Of a stretch of DNA of 64,000 nt, positions 43,161 to 52,181 are shown piece by piece (positions within the stretch are counted from its first letter, which is position 1; each line of letters begins with the position of its first letter). Below the pieces are notes generated by a model that saw only the letters and a program-made list of their open reading frames with translations, ran no database searches and was not told where the DNA came from. The translations under genes were made by a program, and so were the position numbers. Source of the stretch: RGIG4079 sp045596365 (GTDB lineage: Bacteria; Bacteroidota; Bacteroidia; Bacteroidales; Muribaculaceae); the NCBI GenBank assembly GCA_045596365.1, contig JAZOCE010000022.1, positions 1-64,000 of the forward strand. Direction: 5' to 3'.

Positions 43161-44048
43161 ATGAGAATAAATTTTAAATATATATTTCTTGTGTTATCTT
43201 CCATAATGGCAATTGCTTGTGGAGGAAATCTTTCTCAAAAACCGGTTGTAACTGTTAGCTTGCAACCGCAGAAATATTTTTTGGAAAAAATTGTTGGAGA
43301 TAAAATAGAGGTAAAGTGCCTGCTTGCTTCAGGAGGGAATCCTGAGACATATGAGCCAAGTTTGACTCATTTACTAAATCTTGAAAATAGTAAGGCTTAT
43401 TTTATGATAGGTCATTTAGGATTTGAAACAGCGATAATAGAGCGGGTGAAAAACAATAATCCTGATTTGAAAATATATAATAATTCAGAAGGGATTGATT
43501 TGCTCATGGGTACTCATGGAGGATGTTCTCATCACAATCATGCGTCGGGACATCACAGCCATCGACACGATATCGATCCACACACTTGGAGTTCGGTTAG
43601 AAATGCTCGTATTATAGCAAAGAACATGTGTGATGCAATGATTGAAATTGATAAAAAGAATGCCCAATATTATACTGAAAATTACAAGCATTTTATTTCT
43701 GAACTTGACTCATTGGATGCACGATTGATGTCTATGCTTGCTCCTAAAAAAGGAACGGCATTCCTTGTATGGCATCCATCTTTGAGCTATTTTGCGCGAG
43801 ATTATGGTCTATCGCAGATAAGTGTAGGACAAGAAGGAAAAGAAACGTCAGTACAGCAATTGCAGGCTAAGATAGATGAGGCAAAAGCTCATAGTGCAAA
43901 TGTGTTCTTTTATCAAAAAGAGTTTGATAATCGTCAAGCTGAGGTCGTTAATGGACAAATTGGTGCAGAGATGGTAATAATAAATCCGTTGAATTATCAA
44001 TGGAATCACGAAATGTTGATCATAGCTGATGCGATTGCTTCAAAGTAA
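43161..44048 (+). CDS. Zinc/manganese-type ABC transporter substrate-binding lipoprotein
   Basis: A 295-residue ZnuA-like cluster A-I binding protein. A lipobox (MAIAC, Cys20) anchors it. Metal-ligand positions are recognisable: the first His in FMIGHLGFE, the second in IDPHTWSSVRNAR, the third in FLVWHPSLSYFARDY. Between the first two is a His-rich loop (HGGCSHHNHASGHHSHRHD, ~119-137) typical of zinc rather than manganese binders. The ATPase gene follows after 1 base. No permease gene is found on either side, so the transporter is incomplete in this location. Confidence 0.9.
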   Translation: MRINFKYIFLVLSSIMAIACGGNLSQKPVVTVSLQPQKYFLEKIVGDKIEVKCLLASGGNPETYEPSLTHLLNLENSKAYFMIGHLGFETAIIERVKNNNPDLKIYNNSEGIDLLMGTHGGCSHHNHASGHHSHRHDIDPHTWSSVRNARIIAKNMCDAMIEIDKKNAQYYTENYKHFISELDSLDARLMSMLAPKKGTAFLVWHPSLSYFARDYGLSQISVGQEGKETSVQQLQAKIDEAKAHSANVFFYQKEFDNRQAEVVNGQIGAEMVIINPLNYQWNHEMLIIADAIASK

Positions 44049-44049
44049 A

Positions 44050-44718
44050 ATGATTGAGTTAAACCATGTGTGGATGCAATGGGATAATCGCATTGCATTG
44101 CGAGACGTGTCGCTCTCTGTTGATGAGGGGGATTTCCTTGCTATAACGGGTCCTAATGGAGGAGGTAAGACAACGTTGTTGCGTATTATATTGAAATTAT
44201 TGACTCCAACGCAAGGTGACGTGTTGTTTCGTAGTGGAGGGAATATTGTAAAGGATTTGCCCATAGGATATCTTCCTCAAAAGAATATGATTGATCAACG
44301 TTTTCCAATCAGTGTAGAAGAGGTTGTTTCGTCGGGGTTGATAGGCGAAAAATTGCACAAAGATGAAAAAAGAGCACGAGTCGAGGACATAATATCATTA
44401 GTGGGATTAAAAGAACATGCTCATCGTTCAATAGGGAATTTGTCAGGAGGACAGTTGCAACGAGCATTGCTTGGACGTGCTATAATTTCAAAGCCTCAAG
44501 TTCTTGTTTTAGATGAGCCATTGAGTTATGTGGATAAGCGTTTTGAAGGGAAAATATATGAAATTGTAGCAGAATTAGCCAAACGAACAACGATTTTGCT
44601 TGTTTCTCATGAGATGTCTAAAATATCAACAATGGCTAATCGACACTTAATTGTTGATCAACAATTACATGAGTGCCAAGCATCACATCATTACATACGC
44701 ACAGAGTGTGATAAATAA
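44050..44718 (+). CDS. Metal ABC transporter ATP-binding protein
   Basis: A 222-residue ABC ATPase of the ZnuC type: Walker A GPNGGGKTT, Q-loop YLPQKN, signature LSGGQLQRALLG, Walker B VLVLDEPL and the H-loop LVSHE. The start at 44050 (MIELNHVWMQW) is the usual N-terminus; an in-frame ATG at 44029 overlapping the preceding gene is less likely. It sits 1 base after the binding-protein stop. The region downstream is a tRNA gene, not a permease. Confidence 0.9.
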   Translation: MIELNHVWMQWDNRIALRDVSLSVDEGDFLAITGPNGGGKTTLLRIILKLLTPTQGDVLFRSGGNIVKDLPIGYLPQKNMIDQRFPISVEEVVSSGLIGEKLHKDEKRARVEDIISLVGLKEHAHRSIGNLSGGQLQRALLGRAIISKPQVLVLDEPLSYVDKRFEGKIYEIVAELAKRTTILLVSHEMSKISTMANRHLIVDQQLHECQASHHYIRTECDK

Positions 44719-44746
44719 AAATATTTTGAAGAAAAAAGCAAAATTG

Positions 44747-44778
44747 TTTGCGTATAATAAAAAAACTGATTACCTTTG
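44747..44778 (+). promoter_or_regulatory. Promoter of tRNA-Pro
   Basis: TTTG (44747-44750), exactly 20 bases, then TACCTTTG (44771-44778). This is the best consensus match in the window, ending 30 bases before the tRNA. Confidence 0.75.
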
Positions 44779-44808
44779 CACCGCAAAAGTCAATAAAGAC
44801 TACGCAAT

Positions 44809-44883
44809 CGGGGTGTAGCGCAGGCCGGTTAGCGCACCTGCTTTGGGAGCAGGGGGTCGAAGGTTCGAATCCTTTCACCCCGA
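44809..44883 (+). tRNA. tRNA-Pro (anticodon TGG)
   Basis: A 75-base cloverleaf. The acceptor stem CGGGGTG (44809-44815) pairs with CACCCCG (44876-44882). The D arm holds GGTTAGCGC, the anticodon stem CCTGC/GCAGG encloses the loop TTTGGGA with anticodon TGG, and the T arm has GGTTCGAATCC. CCA is not encoded after the discriminator A. It has a strong promoter upstream and a hairpin downstream. Confidence 0.97.
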
Positions 44884-44891
44884 CAAAATGA

Positions 44892-44928
44892 AAAGGCATT
44901 GATAAATTTTATCGATGCCTTTGATATA
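44892..44928 (+). terminator. Terminator after tRNA-Pro
   Basis: AAAGGCATTGATAAA pairs with TTTATCGATGCCTTT (one mismatch), followed by a T-rich stretch, immediately downstream of the tRNA. An ATG at 44915 lies inside this hairpin and is therefore a poor start for the next gene. Confidence 0.7.
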
Positions 44929-44938
44929 TTTATATGTT

Positions 44939-45919
44939 ATGAATAAGATAATATTGTTTATCGCGATGGCATTGATGCCTTATATTGCCATTGCTGAAGA
45001 TAAGATGGTGATGCCACAATTCTTGCAACCGGGAGATACGATTGCTATAATTAGTCCGGCTTCTATACCTCAACAAGAAGATGTCATGGGAGCGTGTGAG
45101 GTATTGAAAGAATGGGGGTATGTTCCAGTGCTTGGAGAACATGTCCTAACAGAGAATGGCTCTTTTGCTGGGACTATCGAACAGCGACTCGCTGATTTAC
45201 ATTGGGCGCTTGTTTCTCCTAATGTAAAAGCCATCATGTGTAGTCGTGGAGGGTATGGCTCAATACAGGTTTTGCTTGAAATGCGTAAGGGTTTTTTTGC
45301 TGATTATCCTAAATGGGTAATAGGATATAGTGATATTTCGGCGGTACACGCTGCTATGACAACGGAAGGAGTGATGAGTATTCATGGAAATATGTGTGCT
45401 CCGTTGTGCCCAGAAAATGGAAATGATGCTCGTAGTGTTGCATTGCGCAAGTTGTTAAGTGGTGAACTTCCATATTATAAAGTTGAGAACGACACCCTGA
45501 ATCGGGTGGGGACTGCTACCGGAAAGCTAATAGGCGGAAATATGGCAGTACTGATGGACTTGGCATGTTCACGAATTGATGTGCTGACAAACGAAGATGA
45601 TTATATTCTTTTTGTTGAAGATGTTGATGAGTCATTGCAATCATTGAATCGAATGATATACCGCATGAAAGCCGCAGGTATATTTGATAGAATAAAAGGT
45701 TTGATTGTAGGCCGTTTTGCAAATGCTCCTGCGAATAAAGATTTTAATCACATTAATGAGGTTTTTCATAGCGTCATTAAGGATTATGATTTTCCTGTGT
45801 GCTATAATTTTCCCACAGGACACGTTGAAGAAAATTATCCGTTAATAGAAGGAGCTACGGTTACATTGACAGTTGAAGAAGATTATTCAACGCTTGAATT
45901 TTTGAATTTCAAAAAGTGA
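44939..45919 (+). CDS. LD-carboxypeptidase (peptidase S66, muramoyltetrapeptide carboxypeptidase-like)
   Basis: A 326-residue S66 peptidase that removes the terminal D-Ala from tetrapeptide stems. The catalytic set is recognisable: Ser in WVIGYSDIS, Glu in ILFVEDVDESL and His in FPTGHVEENYPL. Start choice: ATG 44939 gives a signal peptide (MNKIILFIAMALMPYIAIAE). An in-frame ATG at 44915 falls in the tRNA terminator. A signal peptide suggests periplasmic action, unlike cytoplasmic E. coli LdcA. It complements the peptidoglycan salvage set elsewhere in the window but is not linked to it in an operon. Confidence 0.9.
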   Translation: MNKIILFIAMALMPYIAIAEDKMVMPQFLQPGDTIAIISPASIPQQEDVMGACEVLKEWGYVPVLGEHVLTENGSFAGTIEQRLADLHWALVSPNVKAIMCSRGGYGSIQVLLEMRKGFFADYPKWVIGYSDISAVHAAMTTEGVMSIHGNMCAPLCPENGNDARSVALRKLLSGELPYYKVENDTLNRVGTATGKLIGGNMAVLMDLACSRIDVLTNEDDYILFVEDVDESLQSLNRMIYRMKAAGIFDRIKGLIVGRFANAPANKDFNHINEVFHSVIKDYDFPVCYNFPTGHVEENYPLIEGATVTLTVEEDYSTLEFLNFKK

Positions 45920-45931
45920 ATATAATGGAAT

Positions 45932-45967
45932 AAAAAATACGCGATCCGAGGACCGCGTATTTTTTTT
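45932..45967. terminator. Bidirectional terminator
   Basis: AAATACGCG pairs with CGCGTATTT across a 10-base loop, with A-run before and eight T's after. It lies between the convergent LD-carboxypeptidase and pRiA4b-like genes. Confidence 0.88.
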
Positions 45968-45984
45968 GTTATAATTTATTTGTG

Positions 45985-46533
45985 TTATTCCTCAAAATTC
46001 ATTTCATCAAAACCCTCAGCATCAAATTCGTCTTGATTGAATTCGTCAGAGCCATAGAAATCTTCGTCAAGGTCTTCTGCCATTGCGGCAGCTTTTGCTT
46101 CTGCTTTAGCTTCATATTCGGCAAAGTCGATTATTTGTGGCGGAGGTGTTCCCATCGAGCAGGTGCATACAGGGTCAATGAGCTTCTTTCCTGTAATTAT
46201 CTCTTTTAATTCAAGGAAAAATGCACGATCGGTCATGTAGTCAAATACAAATATCATGCGTTGTCCTTCGTCTTCAAGATAGTCGCTAAGGATTGTTTCG
46301 TCCATTAACCAAACATCTTGATCAGAATCAACATCCATGTCTTCAAGTGTGATCTCTTTTTCTTTTTCCCAGTTATTGTCGCATAGGAAGAATGAACACA
46401 TTTGATGCTTGTCATAATTTACAGCATCGCAAATGGCGTTGCGTAAATCAAGAAAAGTCATGTCGGCATCGATTTTAATCTCTCTTCTAAAATTGTCGAC
46501 TTCGTCTGAAACAATGCGAAAATTAAAAACCAT
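45985..46533 (-). CDS. pRiA4b ORF-3-like protein (IS1096 TnpR-passenger type)
   Basis: A 182-residue protein of the plasmid pRiA4b ORF-3 family (PRiA4_ORF3). The core (~1-125) shows the family order VFNFRIVSDEVDNFRREIKI, a cysteine-containing MCSFFLCDNNW strand and IFVFDYMTDRAFFLELKEI. The C-terminal ~50 residues are extremely acidic (DLDEDFYGSDEFNQDEFDAE). Family members travel on plasmids and insertion elements but are also chromosomal in many Bacteroidota. The biochemical role is unknown. It is convergent with the LD-carboxypeptidase, and a 519-base gap separates it from the giant helicase. Confidence 0.85.
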   Translation of the reverse strand: MVFNFRIVSDEVDNFRREIKIDADMTFLDLRNAICDAVNYDKHQMCSFFLCDNNWEKEKEITLEDMDVDSDQDVWLMDETILSDYLEDEGQRMIFVFDYMTDRAFFLELKEIITGKKLIDPVCTCSMGTPPPQIIDFAEYEAKAEAKAAAMAEDLDEDFYGSDEFNQDEFDAEGFDEMNFEE

Positions 46534-47052
46534 ATACTATTAAATATTGTAATCGTTGTTATTTATGTTAGTCTTTATTGCTTTTAAGAATTATGGTGCG
46601 AATATAATAATTTTACTCTAACAAATCTCCAATTTTTTACTCTAAATATTCAAAGAAATGATATTTAATATATTTTTTCTTTGTAAAGCTTGTTAATAGA
46701 CAAATTGAGTAATAAATTTCAAGAGAAAACCATCTTTAAAATTGCCACAAAGGTATAATATAATTCGATAAAAACAAAAAACCCCGAGTGTTTAGACTGC
46801 AGGCAAGATTTATCCTATCAAAAATATTAGATAATAATTTCCAACTGAATTATGTATTAGTAAAATTTAGATATGTATCAATTCTTTTTCTTTTTTATAT
46901 GTTTATAATTACCTTTGTAAATATTAATATTAAATAAAAGATCAAGGTATTATTTATAATAGATTATAGTACCATGCTGTCAAATAAGGGAACATTGGCA
47001 GTAATTATCATATGTAATTTTCGAAATTTAAATGGATGTTAAATTTTGACGT
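46534..47052. other. Gene-free AT-rich gap before the helicase
   Basis: 519 bases without a credible reading frame. It contains minus-strand -7-like boxes at 46599-46606 (CGAATATA on the plus strand, one mismatch) and 46748-46755 (CAAAGGTA) that could serve the pRiA4b-like gene. The plus-strand box TACCTTTG at 46910-46917 is a likely helicase promoter, giving a leader of about 130 bases. A CCCCGAG preceded by an A-run (~46778-46790) looks like half of a terminator stem without its partner. No repeats or attachment site were recognised. Confidence 0.5.
46910..46917 (+). promoter_or_regulatory. Probable -7 box for the fused helicase gene
   Basis: TACCTTTG matches TAnnTTTG. TTTC at 46887-46890 (19 bases upstream) is a partial -33 element. 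The start codon is 136 bases further on. Confidence 0.4.
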
Positions 47053-50000
47053 ATGTCTCTTTGGAATAGAATTATAAAATCAATAAGCGATACGGTAGAT
47101 AATCCAGCAAAGTCTGTATTTCGCGATGCTTCTCGCTATGCCTTTATTGATGTGGAGGTCGGACTAAAAGATCATCGAATTCATGATATTGGTGCGCTTA
47201 GATGGGATAGAGCCATTTTTCACTCTGCGAACAAAAAGGATTTGCAGCTATTTTTGAACGACGTAGACTTCGTGTGTGGTCATAATATAATTCATCATGA
47301 TGCAAAGTATCTTTTCGGTGAAGTTGCTCACCAATGGATGTTGGTCGATACGCTATATGTTTCGCCGTTGCTGTTCCCTGAAAAGCCATATCACCATCTA
47401 TTGAAGGATGATAAATTGGTTAGCGATCAGATAAATAATCCAGTCAATGACTGTGAAAAGGCCCATGACCTGTTAATGGATGAGGTGGCTCGATGGAGTG
47501 CATTGTCGGAAGATAAAAAGAGTATCTATGCTACGCTTTTGTATGGTATAGCTGAATTTAATGGTTTCCTTAATTTTGTTAATGCAAATGTGTCAGAGGC
47601 TGATGATTTGGCAAATTTGATACGCTCTACATATCAAGGAAAGATCTGTGAGCATGCAGATATTGAAAATATAATTGTTCAATATCCATGTGAATTGGCT
47701 TATGCTTTAGCCTTGATAGACACAACAGACCATAGGTCTATCACTCCTGCTTGGGTACTATGCAATTATCCCAATGTCGAAAATATTGTTAGGCAACTGC
47801 GACACACCAAGTGTCTTCGTGGTTGTAATTATTGTAATAAAGACCTCGATGTTCATTATAACTTAAAGCAGTATTTTGGCTACGACCAATTTCGCACATA
47901 TGAGGGTGAGCCACTGCAAGAGATGTCAGTGCAGGCAGCAGTTGATGGTAAATCGTTGCTTGCAATATTCCCTACTGGTGGTGGTAAGTCGCTTACATTT
48001 CAGTTGCCGGCATTGATGGAGGGTCGTTCCGTACATGGTCTGACAGTTGTTATTTCTCCGCTACAATCCCTCATGAAGGATCAAGTTGATAATCTTGCCG
48101 AGAGGGGTATTGCGGATGCTGTAACAATTAATGGACTTCTTGATCCCATTAGTCGCTCACTTGCTATTCAGCGTGTTTTAGATGGCGATGCTTCGCTGCT
48201 ATATATCGCACCTGAAATGCTGCGTTCAAAGACATTTGAGAAGATTTTATTGGCACGACATGTGGTGCGCTTTGTAATAGATGAGGCTCATTGTTTTTCA
48301 TCTTGGGGACAAGACTTTCGTGTTGATTATCTCTATATTGGTAAATTTATAAGTGAATATCAGAAAAGGAAGAAACTCATTACGCCTATCCCAGTTTCGT
48401 GTTTCACAGCTACAGCTAAGCAAAAGGTAGTACAGGATATTTGCGACTATTTTAAGCAAACGCTTAATCTCGACCTTCAGTTATTTGCGTCTACTGCTTC
48501 GCGAACTAATCTGCGTTATTCTGTTATTCACGCTGATACAGACGAAGATAAGTATGCGAAATTGCGCTCACTGATAGCTGAAACATCGTGTCCGACTATA
48601 GTCTATGTGTCGAGAACGAAAAGAACAAAACTGTTGGCAGAGAAACTTTCGCGTGATGGATATAAAGCATTGCCATTCAATGGGCGAATGGATGCTGATG
48701 AGAAGATTGCAAATCAGGATGCTTTTATGTCGGATCAGGTGCGTATTATTGTGGCCACATCCGCCTTTGGTATGGGCGTAGACAAGAAAGATGTCGGTTT
48801 GGTCGTGCATTATGATATTTCCGATTCGTTGGAGAACTATGTGCAGGAGGCTGGTCGAGCTGGTCGAGATCCAGAATTGCAAGCAAGATGTTTTGTATTG
48901 TATAGCGATTCAGACTTAGATAAACACTTTATTCTGTTAAATCAGACAAAGTTGAGTATTAGTGAAATTCAGCAAGTTTGGAAAGCTGTTAAGGAGATGA
49001 CAAAGCATCGTGTGCGCGCATGCTGTTCTGCATTGGAAATTGCACGTAAAGCGGGTTGGGATGACTCGGTGTCTGATATTGAGACGCGTGTCCGTACTGC
49101 TCTGGCCGCTTTGGAACAAGCTGGTTATTTAGAGCGTGGCAATAATGTTCCACATGTATATGCTACGGGTATTACCGTGAAGAATGTAGATGAGGCGCGT
49201 AGGCGTATTTCCGAGTCTGTCCTGTTTGAAAATGAGGAGGTTGAAAAGGCTGTTCGTGTCATCAAATCGCTAATCTCTCAAAAGCACATAGCAAAAGCAC
49301 AAGATGATGTGGCAGAATCGCGTGTTGATTATTTGGCAGATATTCTTGGACTTAAGAAAAATGATGTCGTATCAGTTGTTGAACGAATGCGTCAGGAGGG
49401 TATATTGGCTGACACAAAGGATATTTCGGCTTATTTGAATGATGTGGGAGAGTCGGAACATAAGTCCAAACGATTATTGGAACAATTTACAAAATTGGAG
49501 CGATACATACTCAATAATATCCCTGATGATGTTCTAAGGATTTCGTGTAAACAATTGAATGATAACGCACAGAAAGAGGGAATAACATCGGCTACAGAAA
49601 AAGATATTCGCACATTGTTATATTTCCTCACAATAAAGGGTTATACTCGTAAGAAAGAGGATGTGGCACACAATATGGAGGTCGTTCGTCAGGCGGATTT
49701 GGATTCCATTATAAAACGATTTGAAAGGCGTTTGGCAATTTGTCAGTTTGCGGTGGAGTGGCTATTCAGGCGGACATTATCTTCATCAGCAGGAGAGGAT
49801 GAGAAAAAGAGAGGAGTGCAATTTTCTGTTATTGAGCTATTAAATGATGTTAAAAAAAGTTCAAATCTTTTTGGCTCAATGCAAGATGTGCAGCTCGAAG
49901 ATGTGGAGGAAGCATTGCTGTATTTATCTAAAATTGGAGCATTGAAATTAGAGGGTGGTTTCCTTGTCCTATATAATGCCATGGATATTCGCCGAGTCAA

Positions 50001-51927
50001 AGATAATAAATTCCGTTATAAGCAGGAGGACTACCGCATGTTAAACGAATTCTATAAGCAGAAGATACAGCAAGTTCATATTGTGGGAGAGTATGCTAAT
50101 TTGATGGTTAAGGACTACAATGCTGCTCTACAATATGTGCAGGACTATTTCCAAATGGATTATAAACGCTTTGTGGCAAAGTATTTCAAAGGTGAGCGTG
50201 TCCGAGAGATAGAGCGTAATGTTACACCTGGAAAATACGAACAACTCTTTGGTTCGCTTTCAGATAAGCAAATGGAGATAATTTCCGACAAAGAGTCTCG
50301 ATGTATCGTTGTCGCAGCTGGTCCCGGAAGTGGAAAAACGAGGGTGCTGGTACATAAATTAGCATCATTGCTATTGCTTGAAGATGTAAAACACGAGCAA
50401 TTACTGATGCTGACTTTTTCACGTGCTGCTGCAACAGAGTTCAAACAGCGACTTATGGGATTAATCGGTAACGCAGCCCATTTTGTAGAGATAAAGACGT
50501 TTCATTCTTATTGCTTCGATTTGCTTGGCAGAATAGGTAATCTGGACGATGCCAAAGATGTGGTGTCACGTGCAGCGCAAATGATAAATGATGGCGAGGT
50601 AGAGCCAAACCGAATAGCAAAGACTGTCCTTGTGATTGACGAGGCTCAGGATATGAGTGCTGAAGAGTATGCGTTAGTGCACGCCTTAATGACAGCGAAT
50701 GAGGAGATGCGTGTAATTGCTGTTGGTGATGACGACCAAAATATTTTTGAGTTCCGTGGCTCTAATTCGAAGTATATGGCCAAATTGCTCAAGGAGTCCA
50801 ATGGCAGTTTTGTCGAGATGACAGAGAATTACCGCAGCTCACAACATATAGTGAAGTATGCCAACAATTTTGTCGGTGCTATAAAAGATAGGATGAAGAA
50901 CCGTCCAATCATATCGATGAGTTCAGAGACTGGAAGTGTAAGTATAACGCAACATGTATCGACATATATGTATCAACCTCTCGTTGATGATTTAATGAAT
51001 CATCGTGGGCGTGGCACTATGTGTGTCCTCACTCAGACTAACGAGGAGGCAGTAATTATGGTGGCACTTTTGAGAAAATACAACCTAAATAGTAAACTTA
51101 TTCAGAGCATGGATGGTTTCCGCTTCTGGAATATGGCGGAGGTGAGATTCTTCCTGAAATGCATTGAGGCAGATACACATACTCCTCTCATCGCAGATGA
51201 AGTATGGGAGAAATCGAAGCAGCGGACATACTCCACCTATGCAGACTCGGCAAGCCTTTGTTATTTACAGCAATGTGTTAAGTTATTTGAGGAGACTAAT
51301 AAAGCAAAGTATTTGACTGACTTCAAGGAGTATATATTTGAGTCATCAGCAGAAGATTTTTGCGATTTGCAAAATGCAGATGTGGTGGTTTCAACTATAC
51401 ATAAATCAAAAGGAATGGAGTTTGATGATGTGTATATGCTTATCTCCGAGCCACGACAAGTGACAGATGAGGTACTTCGCCGATATTATGTAGGTGTAAC
51501 TCGTGCCAAGCAACGACTATTCATACATACTAACAGTTCTATGTTTGATAAATCAAGCATTGCTCAGAAGAGGGAAGAACATACTATTTACGAAATGCCT
51601 AATGAGATTGTTCTCCAACTATCACATAAGGATGTGAATTTAGGATATTTCAAATATTGCAAGAAGAATGTGCTTGCATTGCGTGCAGGACAAAAACTCC
51701 GCTATAACAATGGTTATCTATATGATGTAAAAACGAATAAGCCAGTATGTCAATTATCACAGAAGATAATGAATGAGCTATGTGTTTGGAACGAAAAGAA
51801 TTATTTTGTGTCAAATGTTTCTATTCGTTTTATTGTTGCTTGGAAACCTAAAGATGCGCCAAAAGAAGAAAAGGAACATGCAATATTGCTTGTAGATTTG
51901 ACTTTGGAAAAAGTTTTATTAACCTGA
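47053..51927 (+). CDS. Fused DEDD exonuclease - RecQ helicase - UvrD helicase
   Basis: A single 1624-residue protein with three enzymatic modules. (1) A DnaQ-like exonuclease (~25-145): FIDVEVG (Asp33, Glu35), HNIIHHD (Asp83) and NDCEKAHDLL. (2) A RecQ-type SF2 helicase (~275-650): Walker A FPTGGGKS (~306), DEAHCFSSWGQDFR (~410), SCFTATAKQ, ATSAFGMGVDKKDV and VQEAGRAGRD (~600), preceded by a CLRGCNYC cysteine cluster. (3) After a helical linker (~650-1060), an SF1A UvrD/Rep helicase: Walker A AGPGSGKTR (~1088), VIDEAQDMS (~1195), VGDDDQNIFEFRG (~1225), STIHKSKGMEFDD (~1446) and YVGVTRAKQRLF (~1480). A C-terminal ~100-residue domain is unassigned. All motifs look intact. RecQ and UvrD-like enzymes act in recombination and repair; combining both with a nuclease suggests DNA resection or invader processing. 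The gene stands alone between long gaps and looks accessory. Confidence 0.9.
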   Translation: MSLWNRIIKSISDTVDNPAKSVFRDASRYAFIDVEVGLKDHRIHDIGALRWDRAIFHSANKKDLQLFLNDVDFVCGHNIIHHDAKYLFGEVAHQWMLVDTLYVSPLLFPEKPYHHLLKDDKLVSDQINNPVNDCEKAHDLLMDEVARWSALSEDKKSIYATLLYGIAEFNGFLNFVNANVSEADDLANLIRSTYQGKICEHADIENIIVQYPCELAYALALIDTTDHRSITPAWVLCNYPNVENIVRQLRHTKCLRGCNYCNKDLDVHYNLKQYFGYDQFRTYEGEPLQEMSVQAAVDGKSLLAIFPTGGGKSLTFQLPALMEGRSVHGLTVVISPLQSLMKDQVDNLAERGIADAVTINGLLDPISRSLAIQRVLDGDASLLYIAPEMLRSKTFEKILLARHVVRFVIDEAHCFSSWGQDFRVDYLYIGKFISEYQKRKKLITPIPVSCFTATAKQKVVQDICDYFKQTLNLDLQLFASTASRTNLRYSVIHADTDEDKYAKLRSLIAETSCPTIVYVSRTKRTKLLAEKLSRDGYKALPFNGRMDADEKIANQDAFMSDQVRIIVATSAFGMGVDKKDVGLVVHYDISDSLENYVQEAGRAGRDPELQARCFVLYSDSDLDKHFILLNQTKLSISEIQQVWKAVKEMTKHRVRACCSALEIARKAGWDDSVSDIETRVRTALAALEQAGYLERGNNVPHVYATGITVKNVDEARRRISESVLFENEEVEKAVRVIKSLISQKHIAKAQDDVAESRVDYLADILGLKKNDVVSVVERMRQEGILADTKDISAYLNDVGESEHKSKRLLEQFTKLERYILNNIPDDVLRISCKQLNDNAQKEGITSATEKDIRTLLYFLTIKGYTRKKEDVAHNMEVVRQADLDSIIKRFERRLAICQFAVEWLFRRTLSSSAGEDEKKRGVQFSVIELLNDVKKSSNLFGSMQDVQLEDVEEALLYLSKIGALKLEGGFLVLYNAMDIRRVKDNKFRYKQEDYRMLNEFYKQKIQQVHIVGEYANLMVKDYNAALQYVQDYFQMDYKRFVAKYFKGERVREIERNVTPGKYEQLFGSLSDKQMEIISDKESRCIVVAAGPGSGKTRVLVHKLASLLLLEDVKHEQLLMLTFSRAAATEFKQRLMGLIGNAAHFVEIKTFHSYCFDLLGRIGNLDDAKDVVSRAAQMINDGEVEPNRIAKTVLVIDEAQDMSAEEYALVHALMTANEEMRVIAVGDDDQNIFEFRGSNSKYMAKLLKESNGSFVEMTENYRSSQHIVKYANNFVGAIKDRMKNRPIISMSSETGSVSITQHVSTYMYQPLVDDLMNHRGRGTMCVLTQTNEEAVIMVALLRKYNLNSKLIQSMDGFRFWNMAEVRFFLKCIEADTHTPLIADEVWEKSKQRTYSTYADSASLCYLQQCVKLFEETNKAKYLTDFKEYIFESSAEDFCDLQNADVVVSTIHKSKGMEFDDVYMLISEPRQVTDEVLRRYYVGVTRAKQRLFIHTNSSMFDKSSIAQKREEHTIYEMPNEIVLQLSHKDVNLGYFKYCKKNVLALRAGQKLRYNNGYLYDVKTNKPVCQLSQKIMNELCVWNEKNYFVSNVSIRFIVAWKPKDAPKEEKEHAILLVDLTLEKVLLT

Positions 51928-52020
51928 ATTAAAAATAGAAGAAATAAATTGATGAAGAATATTATTAAACTTAATTGTGAATTAATGTTCCTAAATTAGG
52001 AAGTTGAAAAAATATTGAAT

Positions 52021-52098
52021 ATGGGAGAAAGCAAAGAAATAAAAGGATTGTGGTGGTTGCCTAATGCAACATTGTCCACCTTGCCCATATACGAGTAA
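52021..52098 (+). pseudogene. Possible remnant of an ApeA/HEPN-type defence gene
   Basis: A 25-codon reading frame opens MGESKEIKGLWWLPN and then stops after 10 more codons. The KGxWWLP string is what I recall at the start of ApeA N-terminal domains (HEPN abortive-infection proteins). Nothing homologous follows the stop, so if real it is only a decayed start. It lies 93 bases after the fused helicase. The match is short and could be chance. Confidence 0.25.
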
Positions 52099-52119
52099 AA
52101 ACTAAGAATAGCGTAAAAT

Positions 52120-52154
52120 AAATAGAGTGTAACTCATTGAGGTACACTCTATTT
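52120..52154 (-). terminator. Terminator of dnaK
   Basis: AAATAGAGTGTA (52120-52131) pairs perfectly with TACACTCTATTT (52143-52154). The loop can add CTC/GAG pairs. It lies 27 bases past the dnaK stop on the minus strand and can also end plus-strand transcription from the helicase. Confidence 0.85.
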
Positions 52155-52181
52155 GTCCGTTTTATCGTTTGTTGTCTCAGA

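Noticed and set aside
44915..44938. Earlier start for the LD-carboxypeptidase
   Set aside because: It lies inside the tRNA-Pro terminator hairpin and would bury the signal peptide.
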